Assembly: GCA_024449915.1 (NCBI GenBank)
Contig: JAMZAV010000026.1
Location: forward strand, 806,001 to 870,000
Reading direction: 5' to 3'
DNA: 64,000 bases
DNA from: Sweltsa coloradensis
Taxonomy: Eukaryota; Arthropoda; Insecta; Plecoptera; Chloroperlidae
Shown here: positions 55,762-64,000 of the stretch, piece by piece
Position numbering within the stretch: position 1 is the stretch's first letter
Layout: each line of letters begins with the position of its first letter
Position numbers and translations under genes: made by a program
The notes under the pieces: model-generated
Databases searched by the model: none
Seen by the model: the letters and a program-made list of their open reading frames with translations, nothing else
What the model was told of the DNA's origin: nothing

Positions 55762-56473
55762 TGGACGAGTGAGCGGAGCGAACGGAGTCCTCTATGGCAA
55801 GTTTTCGGCACTTCGTTGTGTTTATGTGTGTATGTATGTATGTATGTTCGATGCGCAGGGGCCAAACTACTCGTCCGATTTTGACCAAATTTCACACCAA
55901 CGTCAAGGACCAATAGATAGTGTGCTGTTAACATGGACAGCAAAATTCACAGGAATCCAACCTACAAAAAATTAATATTTGTAAAAATTACTACTTTATT
56001 TTTTTAAACTTAAAGTTCGCTTTGGAAAAAAATACCCTTTCTCACCAATGTTATTACTATGAATGTTAACAACTGTGAAAAATTTCAGAATTATAGCTTG
56101 CCCTCCCAACTTACAAAAAATTAATTACTGACAAAAATCGAGTTTTGCAGAGCTTTACTAAATTGGATTTGATTTGAGGAGCATAAAAGATAGATGCAGA
56201 ACATATCGAGTCGAACTCGAGTTCATGTATTGACCTTTCTAACACATATTTTGGAATATTTGTAGCTTCAATACTTTGGCGTTGGCGATGTGATATGTCT
56301 TCATTGTTTTGGTGTCGCCCGCGTCCAAGTGCATAGCGATCGATATAACGCATCAGTGGCAGACAAGTCCCGACTTGATGACTCATGCACATACAGAGCT
56401 GCGTGCATGCTGCAAATGCAAAATAATATGGTATTCACTCACTCGTCCAACAACGACTTTGGCGTTTTCCTAG
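55762..56473 (+). mobile_element. Helentron-like repeat copy C (712 bp)
   Basis: Starts TTGGACGAGTGAGCGGAGCG after a T and ends CACTCACTCGTCCAACAACG, ACTTTGGCGTTTTCCTAG followed by T. The 5' end TTGGACGAGTGAG is exactly complementary to CTCACTCGTCCAA located ~26 bases inside the 3' end. In copies A and B both members of the pair differ (GGATGAGCG / CGCTCATCC), so the two sites covary. Contains a short (TATG)n. No coding capacity. Confidence 0.72.
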
Positions 56474-57190
56474 TATGTAACTCAACACTTCACTAAACTT
56501 CTCGGGAACCATATTTCTGCTGCCTGTATATTAATTATTAACCCCCCTTTCTTCCATAACCCAAGTTTCCGTTGCAAATGCGACAATGGTTCGGTCCTAT
56601 GTAGTATACCTAGTAGGTACCTCTTCCCGCGCCAGGCCACATTTCAGTTTATGCTTTTTTTTCCTTTTTACCACAAGTCCCCAAGAACCTTACTCAACAC
56701 TACCTTCATTAGTGTCTTGACCAATCTTTATATCCCTACTTGATAGTTCCTCTTATCTCAGTCTCTATACTTAATAACAACCACATTCTTGATTACACTG
56801 TTTTAATGTGTACATCTTCAATGTGTCGTTTCCTCAGTCTCCTCATAATATTCCAAGAATGCCACTACATCATCTGCCAAGCACCTCTGCATCCTTGTTG
56901 TGGATGTCATCCATAACTAGGTATTTTGAATGGCAATGGTGAGGGCGCACTTCCCTGCCTTATCCTTATGTTATTTTGAAGTATCGGCATCGGAAGATTT
57001 AACCGATTCTGCGTCCAATACCATCTCTTCAACATTAGCTCCAGGTTTAGCCCCAACCTGCGTGTTGGTGACGACGGTAGACCCTAAACGTCCTAGGCCT
57101 ACTCTGCCTAATAGTAATATCAGTAAGTTTGATTTAACAATCCAATTCCGTACCTAGGCCCTACATATTTTCCTAACTGATGCTTCTATC
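56474..57190. other. non-coding stretch with LINE traces
   Basis: Minus strand around 56820-56905 reads RMQRCLADDVVAFLEYYEE, resembling the F/YADD block of LINE reverse transcriptases (here LADD). Flanking frames are broken. Otherwise no gene. Confidence 0.35.
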
Positions 57191-57420
57191 TTAACCCTCC
57201 CGTCACTCGCGTGGGGTTCTACAAACCCCAGGGTCTACATTCGACTCTGTTTCTCTGCATCGGACTGTTTTACAGACTCTAGATTCTCAGTACCTTCAAG
57301 TCACTCTATTTTTTAGCAAAATTTGTAACCCTCTAATCATTAGGTCTTTTAGTGTCGTTATATTGCCGGTCTGAACGTGGCTGGGGTTGCTGAAACCCCG
57401 TGCGAGTGATCACGTTACAG
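57191..57420. mobile_element. possible piggyBac-like end
   Basis: TTAA followed by CCCTCCCGTCACTCGCG and a GGGGTTCTACAAACCCC palindrome, a layout seen at ends of piggyBac-like elements that insert at TTAA. A related palindromic piece (GGGGTTGCTGAAACCCC, GTGCGAGTGATCACG) follows at 57383-57416. No second TTAA-bounded end was found. Confidence 0.35.
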
Positions 57421-57857
57421 TAACTGCATAGGGAAACTCAATGCTATTTTGGCTTAAATTTTGAAATTTTGGATTTTTGGAAAAATTCTTCTTGCAATTT
57501 ACTAACTGGTTCATGATTATTACTAAAAAGTGAAACAAAACTTAAAATTGCATTATTTGGACACCTTTTTTGAATATTTTGAAAATGTCCATTTTTTTAA
57601 TCTGAACAATACAATAAAAAAAATCATACAAAAAGGTTCATTGGCATTTTATTTCACTGTCCTCCCAGTAACAACCACCTACATAGTAGTTCCACAAATC
57701 ATTTGAGCACAGAAAGAAATATAAAGAATAAAGAATAGAAGAGAGAATAGAGATATGAAGAATAAAGAAATGGTCTTGAGGGTGACGCATGCTGAACTTA
57801 CAGCGTCGGTACGTCGATTTCACTTTTGATATAATTTATTATCGAAAACAGTTTCTT

Positions 57858-58395
57858 ACATGCATAGGCCTATGACAAGAGAAACTTGGTTATTAAAGCC
57901 ATTGCCAGTCTTTTCAATTTTCATGCTTTTAAATGTGTTCAGAATGGACTCCCACGCTTTCAAAACAATATTTCCAGCACTGTGCTCATCTCTCATTTCT
58001 TCAATATCATCTTAAAACTCTTCTTAGTTCAGTAAATTTGTTTTTCCAAATGGTAGGCCTACTGCTTTGAAAATCTGCCAATTCATATTTGTCCAACCAC
58101 ACCAAACTGTCAGATTTAAATCTTTGAAGTCTTGATAAAGTAAACATTTTTTTTCATCTCTCTGAAGGTAGTGAATCTTCAATCTTGCAATCATATTTTG
58201 TTGTGCAGATGTTAATACCCTATTGTACAGAAGTGTTGAATCAATGCATCCCTTTGAAATTATTTTGCTGTTTCCAAGTTTGGAAAATATTGCAACCTTG
58301 CCAGATTCAATATCACGGCTGTAGATGTAAAGCCGTTTGTCGAATGCGTTAAAAATGGCAATTGTGAGGTCGATAGTCTTTCCAAACCCTTGCAG
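57858..58395 (-). pseudogene. decayed ORF of unknown family
   Basis: Minus strand. From 58395 a 123-codon open stretch reads GKTIDLTIAIFNAFDKRLYI, then SKIISKGCIDSTLLYN and LTVWCGWTNMNWQIFKAV, GLPFGKTNLLN, then two stops within five codons, after which the same frame resumes with DDIEEMRDEHSAGN and AWESILNTFKS. Across the stops another frame supplies ELRRVL, so a pair of compensating indels is likely. Composition is protein-like. No family is recognised; a dead transposon protein or a host pseudogene are both possible. A run of 11 T (plus strand) at its upstream edge precedes a stop. Confidence 0.45.
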
Positions 58396-58639
58396 TTTTT
58401 TTTTTTATTAAGTTCATTGAAATTTGGAGACATCGGTTACTTATTTTTTGCATTAATAATGGTTGACAGTTAAGCAATTTTAAAGGCGAATAATACTAAG
58501 ACTGCGGTCGTTTTGTAAAATATAAAGATACTGTTTTATTAATTTCGCTTCCAATTTGTGTGCGTGCCCACTGAACGTCTAGGTGCCATTTCGGTCGCGT
58601 GTGCCAAAGGTTCGCCATCCCGGCACTAGAGGTTCCTAA

Positions 58640-58726
58640 CATTACACCTTTTACAACTCTTGTAACCTCCCACGTTCCATACGGATCGCATGCTGGCGCT
58701 CCGTATTCCAAAACAGGTCTAGCCAT
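58640..58726 (-). pseudogene. LINE reverse-transcriptase fragment
   Basis: Minus strand MARPVLEYGAPACDPYGTWE resembles the conserved (V)RP.LEYA..VWDP segment after the RT catalytic core of CR1/L2/jockey-like LINEs. The continuation is not RT-like. Short and degraded. Confidence 0.5.
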
Positions 58727-59002
58727 GGTCTTGGTCTACATTAGTACCCGTGCTGGCTCCTCTTAAAGTTCTCTTAAAAACACCCAAGATCCGGTTTAAG
58801 AGTGTTCACGAGACAGACATGTACACGGCACGCTCGAAAGCACTCAATTTTTTCAATTTTTCAATTTATTTTGGACGACAACAACAAATAACAATAGTAG
58901 TTACAGTTTTCACCATGTAGTCCATTTTAGTTTTACACAAGTATTAAACTTAATGAAGTTTACAAAATAGTATATTATGTAGGCCTATTAATTTTTTTTT
59001 TA

Positions 59003-59350
59003 AATTCAGATGTACAACGCTCTGGAGAAAAATTGAAACGACATACGAGAATTCTAAAATGCCCAAGACACAGAATTTTTATGCAGAAGAACATACAACA
59101 AACATAATTTGATGTATGTAATGAACCCTACTATATACCATTGTTACGCATTTCGTTGACGCAACGGGAAAAAGAATAGGTTGTTCCCGCCGCGTTGACT
59201 TTACGCTTAACAATGGTGAATAGTAGGGTTTATTACATAAAGCAATTCTGTTTGTTGTATGTTCTTCTGCATAAAAATATCTGTGTCTTGTGCATTTTAG
59301 AATTCTCGTATGTCGTTTCAATTTTTCTCCAGAGCGTTGTACATCTAAAT
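59003..59350. mobile_element. near-perfect ~350-bp palindrome (fold-back element)
   Basis: Arms of about 145 bp run AGATGTACAACGCTCTGGAG..CGACATACGAGAATTC..TGCAGAAGAACATACAAC and the reverse complement, with roughly 95% pairing. The ~50-bp centre itself partly pairs (GTTGACGCAACGGG / CCCGCCGCGTTGAC). TAAATT flanks both ends, though it is too AT-simple to be firm evidence of a target duplication. ORFs on both strands are mirror images. A transcript would fold into long dsRNA. Confidence 0.85.
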
Positions 59351-59399
59351 TTGAGTGCTTACGGGCGTGCCAAGGTCATTGTCTAGTGAAGACTGTTAA

Positions 59400-61020
59400 T
59401 TCCCCAACCTAACAACTAAGTCTTGCACCCATTCCCACCCCCACCCCCCTCTTCCCCTCTACCACCATCAATCACGAATATTTGCAATACGTACAGTTTA
59501 AATTATCCATTAAAGTACCCATTAAAAGAGGTAGGCCTACGTGTATATAGCATTTTCAAGTGTCATTTTATAGCGTTTTGTAGCATCTATTCACAAAACA
59601 CTATTTTCACGTACCTCTACCCATCAGCAAGTTTCTCCTCCCCATCTAATTTATTTTTGATTAACCCAACCATTAATACATTTTGCAGTATTGCTAAAAA
59701 TGCATCCTTTTTTCAGTGACCCACCTATCTATTAAACTAAATCTTCCTGCAATAACGTAGCATCTTCTATTCCCCTGATCAATCTGTTCAAAATACTGTC
59801 ATCTGAAATAGCCTTTCCTTGCTTTTATTCCACTCTCTATGATAAAAATATAAAATGATGAAGACAATGACTTAACATGGACTCCTGTGGAGCTATCAAT
59901 TCTGCCCCTTTGGACAATATATATATATCTTGACCCCTTTTCCAACATTAAATCGGGTTGGGGGGAGCAGTACCACACTCTCCGTTTCTTGGGCTAACAT
60001 CTTCGTTGTCTGCTAGCCAGGCCTGACACAACCATGCCTCAGCTTCTTCCTCGCTCGCCTCCTCCACTACCAGAGGTCTGTTTAATAGCTCCCGGTTTTC
60101 GCAGTCTTTCTGCTTCCACTTTGTTCCATGCCATTCCTCTCCTATCAACACTGTCTGTATCAGTCATAATTATAGTATCTACTTCACTCCCTTTTCTCCA
60201 GAGACATAACCACCTCCCAGCTAATGCCCAGGGGCTCCCAACTATAACTGCCAATGTTCGATTCAAAGTGTTGCGCCATGTGCAAATTAAAATCAACAAT
60301 GATGACTGATGAGCAATACAAATATTTTAGTCGTTACTCATATTTTAGAAGGTAGGCTACCTAACTAACAGCTGCAGGACTAGAAGCAGATGTTGTCGCG
60401 AAAGGCTTGGAATGGAATTATTATCAATATGTCGGGGTTCCACAAGTGGAAATGATCTAAAGTTCAGCTGTTCAGAGTAGAATCCTAGAGAAGGTTATAA
60501 GTGCAATCTATGTGCACTGCTCGGCCCATACTTAGAATCAAGATGATTTTTCCTAGACAATATTTTTTTATAAATAGGTTATGTGATATACTTATGTATT
60601 TTTTTAATTCTAATTTTTTTTTTCAAAATAGGCTACCTATAGGCCTACTCAAATTTAGAAAAATTCAAAATTTCAAAATTTTTAAAATTACATTTTTTTA
60701 TTTGATATGGACTCAAAATAGATGTTACTACAAATAAATCTTAAATTTTCAAATTTTCAAAAAGTAGTAGGCCTAGTTTACGAGTTACGACTTCAGTAGT
60801 TGCCCGTAACACGCAGCGGGCGGTCCATAACAGAGAAAGTGTTGAGCATCCAGTTACCACCCCTCGTCCATTGACTACCTAGAATGTTTTAATTTCCTAT
60901 GGAAGTGTTCTAACCAGTCTTTAACTATCTAATTACATTACCCCCTTCCCTAAGACTCAGAACTTCCAAGTCCCTCCTTCCACCACTCTGGGTATTTACT
61001 GTTGCTCGAGAATTCTCTAG
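59400..61020. other. non-coding stretch, no gene recognised
   Basis: C-rich patch near 59430-59455, otherwise AT-rich with ORFs under 100 codons and no recognisable domain. An opposing ORF pair at 60.03-60.31 kb is not convincing. Confidence 0.4.
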
Positions 61021-61110
61021 CCGCCCGCGGTGGCTCATACAATTAGGGTGCAGGCCGAACGAAGCATATGACACTGGAAGCGGGTTCGAATCCCACATAA
61101 GTAGAGATAT
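61021..61110 (+). mobile_element. tRNA-derived SINE
   Basis: Head GCCGCCCGCGGTGGCTCATA and, 60 bp on, AGCGGGTTCGAATCCCAC (perfect B-box). Same family as 33342-33478 (minus). Boundaries beyond the tRNA-like part are not clear. Confidence 0.65.
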
Positions 61111-61557
61111 GTAGAAATAGCATTTTTCATTTTGAGTACCGTATTGTCCCGAATATAAGCCTACCCTTTTTTCATTATTTTAAGTCTCAAAGTCCCTTGC
61201 CAGCTAATATTTGCGTATGCTTTTGCTTTTTGCATATGTTTTTAATATTTCAATAAGAAAAGTTAGGGGGTCGGCTTATATTCAGGATCGGTCTATATTC
61301 AGCACAATACAGTACTTAGCATTTATGTTTTCAAAAAAGCATTTTGTACGCCAATTTTTTTCTATCCACGAAAACCTAAATGTGGGATGTGGGATGATCG
61401 ATAACGTATAGCCACATAAAACATTAGAATACAATGCAGAACTAGTATTTAAACCAGGCCTAGTTCTCAATAGGTATGGGAAAACCTTTTATTTAGTAAA
61501 ATTAAATTAGCATTTTGTAGAATTTTACAAAAACAAAATATTTGTTCACCATTTAGT

Positions 61558-63316
61558 CAGGGGCGTTTTGACAAGTTTGGCGCCCATAGGGCCAAAACTC
61601 TGCGCCCCCCCACCCCCCTCCGAATGATCTCATTAAATAGTGGGTTGCATCGTCAGGATCGGATTTAAATCATATTAAGCTGCTCAGGACTACCTGATTT
61701 CATCGAAGTCGACTCTCGGCGCCGGTATTTTTATAAAGGCTTCTTGCGTTTTTTTCCGCAAACTCCTTTGTGATACGGTGGTAGGAAATTTTTGTTTGTA
61801 ATGCCACTTTCTATGGCGAGTATTGATAGTTTATTCAGACGCTCTTGGCCCATTGTCGATCTGCAGTAGTTTTTGACACGTTTTAGATCATAACTATCGG
61901 GGACTTGTTTCAAATATTCTCAAGAGTTCCATACAGCAAGACAACATATTATCCAATATCTAACTCAACAGATTGTAGTGTTTTACTAGTGGCGACTAGT
62001 GATATTAAATCGTTCCATTTCAAAATTCCAAAATATAGCTATGATGGCTGTTTTTATCAGTAGCTCTGTTGCAATATTTTCAGCTTCTTTCCTCGCAGCT
62101 AACTTTTCTGTGCGATCCTGCAAAATTCCTCTATGCAAAGACAATTTCTGAGTAAGCACTAGCTAGAGCTTTGCAGGCTTCGGCACGAGCTGACCATCGA
62201 GTACGAGAAAGGCTTTTAGCAACGGACTATTTGCCTGTCAGCCATTTGTGTATATTTCCCATCGATGTGTAGAGCACGAAAAGAAATGGTAAATGCGTTG
62301 GACAAGGGAAAAAATGATTCGGCTATACACACGTTCTGATGAGATTTAGGGAATAAGCAGAACAAGGCACCCACACTGCGAGTGGATTATGTTTTATAAT
62401 TCTTGCTTGAAGACCACTCGCGAAGAATCGCGGTAGCACTTTCTTTTTTTCCCCACCGTTTTGAGTATAGGGAACCTAAGTTTTGAAGGCGGGAAGGAAA
62501 TTGGTTCTCTCTGGTCTCAGCGCCCATAAGAATTAGCATGGTACGAAAATGTAACTCGCCGTATCTTTTGACTCGCGCAAAAGAAATCTAAACCAATAAC
62601 ATCACAAGATGCATAATTTTGTAAAGAAGATGATGGCATTCTACTTTGCTCGATGACGCTTCCTAAATTCAAACTATTATGAGTTAAATGGACCCATGTT
62701 TGCGCGCTGTCGCAAGTGTACTTTGACTGAGCGGCAACCTAAGCGAGGCGCAGCCACGTTGTGTGCAGCTGTGGCATCCTCGCATACTACGCGCCTGTCC
62801 ATGGTTGCTAAATGTACTTCGCATTCAAGATTTTGTTGGCACATTAAAGGATATTTTATTAGTAATGTATAATCTAGTACAACCCAGTGACCTCACAGTA
62901 GCCACAAAGCAAGTCGGATACCAAATGTTATGCTGATGCCACGGACAAAATGTTTTTACGTGCTTTTTCATGAGCAGTTTGGAAGGTTTGGCAACAGTGT
63001 AAATGTAGAGTTCACTTCAACTCAAAACAAATGTCATTAATATTTGTGATAGAGCAGAGTTATGTATATCCACGCAAAGAGGAAAGATTATAGTTTCTTA
63101 CAGTATGAATATAATTCCGGTCCGTGGTCGGGTTCTCACGCTATCGCTTACGAAACATTTAGCACGGGTTAATCGCCTATACCACGCTGACCGGAGAGAA
63201 CCGGACAACGCCCACTTAGGTTCCCTATTGTAGTAGATTAATCAGGGAGGGGGGGGGGGGGGCGATCCGGCGCCCTAGGCCCGGGCCTACCGGGCCTGTG
63301 CGTTAAAACGCCCCTG
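61558..63316. mobile_element. hAT non-autonomous element (1.76 kb)
   Basis: Ends CAGGGGCGTTTTGAC (left) and, reversed, CAGGGGCGTTTTAAC (right). Exact 8-bp target duplication CATTTAGT (61550-61557, 63317-63324). GC-rich subterminal DNA (GGCGCCC.TAGG.CC) on both sides and a G14 run near the right end. No hAT transposase frame survives inside. A possible nested element occupies 62468-63227. Confidence 0.93.
62468..63227. mobile_element. possible element nested in the hAT element (760 bp)
   Basis: TAGGGAACCTAAGT at the left and ACTTAGGTTCCCTA at the right are perfect inverted repeats, with further imperfect pairing inside (GGTTCTCTCTGGTC.CAGCG against CGCTGACCGGAGAGAACC). Only TA is shared at the edges. 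Could be a separate nested element or an internal inverted repeat of the host hAT element. Confidence 0.5.
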
Positions 63317-63339
63317 CATTTAGTAACATCATTATTCAT

Positions 63340-63412
63340 TGTCGTTTCCTGCTTCTGGTTAGTGTCAAAAAGTGCATTAATATGATACGATAAGCAATAT
63401 CCAATCAATCCA
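63340..63412 (+). mobile_element. 5S-SINE-type 3' tail fragment
   Basis: AAAAAGTGCATTAATATGAT then AAGCAATATCCAATCAATCC matches the tail of the SINE ending at 32093. Lies against the 3' end of an antisense LINE fragment. Confidence 0.5.
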
Positions 63413-63723
63413 ATCAATTCTACTTCTGGCAGGGTCAGCTTGGGTTTAGCAACCAAAGTTTTCCACTTCTTTCTATCCTCCCACAATCTTGTCTCTTCCA
63501 CATCTTCCCAGCTCTCTCCTCTTGCCTCCAAGTCTCCTGCTATGCCTGTAGTATCCTTCAATCTCTTCCTTGGCCTACCCCACTTCTTCCTTCCTTCATA
63601 CATTCTCTTAAGCATCCTATCTTCCCCCATTCGTTTCTCTACACCCAGCATTTCTCTGATGTCCGTGTTTCTTATTCTGTCCCTTCTCGTCTTGCCCGCT
63701 GTGTTCCTCGGGAATGTTATCAA
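63413..63723 (-). pseudogene. LINE ORF2 C-terminal fragment
   Basis: Minus strand reads TRRDRIRNTDIREMLGVE, then MYEGRKKWGRPRKRLKD, GDLEARGESWEDVEE and WEDRKKWKTLVAKPKL. The order (RRDRIRN..IRE..GRPRKR..DRKKW) is that of the C-terminal tail after the RT domain in many arthropod non-LTR elements. RT and endonuclease parts are missing. A shorter diverged relative is at 46657-46842. Confidence 0.75.
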
Positions 63724-64000
63724 AAATCAAAATTCAAAATCCTAAAATGCATAGAGACAGAAATTCTACACCTTAAGCCATCCTGCTCTGGAGCCTTCCC
63801 TGCGCCATCTCTGGTTTATCTGTATGGTTCGTCACCCCTCAATCTTGCCATTGTTCCCATTCCCCTGAAATACCCCCTCCTCCAATATATATGAAGTGAC
63901 AACTTGTAACAAGAGAGAATTGTTAATGAAAAATAAATAGTAATCAAATTCATTTGTTGTATGTAGCTGTTTATTAAATTAAAGAATCATTGGCAGAAGG
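63724..64000. other. window end, no gene recognised
   Basis: Short non-coding stretch, AT-rich after 63880. Confidence 0.4.

Noticed and set aside
59079..59386. Two opposing ORFs as an antisense gene pair
   Set aside because: Mirror images produced by the palindrome arms.

Overview
This window looks like a piece of a large, AT-rich, transposon-crowded metazoan genome. An arthropod, probably an insect with a big genome, is the best guess. The guess rests on the kinds of element present (jockey-type LINE, many hAT non-autonomous elements, tRNA- and 5S-derived SINEs, Helentron-like repeats, a DDE transposon), on spliceosomal-type exon signals, and on the absence of any dense bacterial-style gene order. 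No complete conserved host protein-coding gene was recognised. The only long intact ORF (533 codons, 52.9-54.5 kb) is a transposase.

Layout. 0-27 kb: mostly unannotatable AT-rich DNA with long G or C runs, microsatellites, a 21-bp minisatellite (11.3 kb), SINE pieces, two hAT-type non-autonomous elements (8.2 and 20.2 kb) and a fold-back SINE (19.2 kb). 27-29 kb: a Helentron-like copy next to a 1.1-kb 21-bp minisatellite full of GTGAGT/GTAAGT. 29.4-38.3 kb: an isolated exon-like block (29.47 kb), a ~150-bp satellite carrying a perfectly bounded MITE and abutted by a PIF/Harbinger-like MITE, a full-length 5S-derived SINE, a 5'-truncated jockey-type LINE, then six mutually similar exon-like modules, each framed by acceptor and donor signals (34.78-38.26 kb). 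39-50.5 kb: dense repeats, with three hAT elements (39.0, 42.1, 48.8 kb), a second 5S SINE, tRNA-SINEs and two Helentron-like copies. 51.2-55.1 kb: a 3.86-kb DNA transposon with ~470-bp inverted repeats, TTAT target duplication, a broken N-terminal region and an intact C-terminal transposase ORF. 55-64 kb: a third full Helentron-like copy, a decayed unknown ORF, a ~350-bp near-perfect palindrome, a 1.76-kb hAT element with a possible nested element inside it, and a LINE RT C-terminal fragment.

How parts relate. Most of the sequence is parasitic: autonomous families (jockey LINE, the DDE element) and small families needing other elements' enzymes (SINEs, hAT MITEs, Helentron-like copies). Several insertions keep exact target-site duplications, so at least some families moved fairly recently. 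The host signals best worth testing are the exon-like modules at 34.8-38.3 kb and the block at 29.47 kb. All statements come from reading the sequence by eye. Family names rest on termini, target duplications and protein motifs, not on searches.
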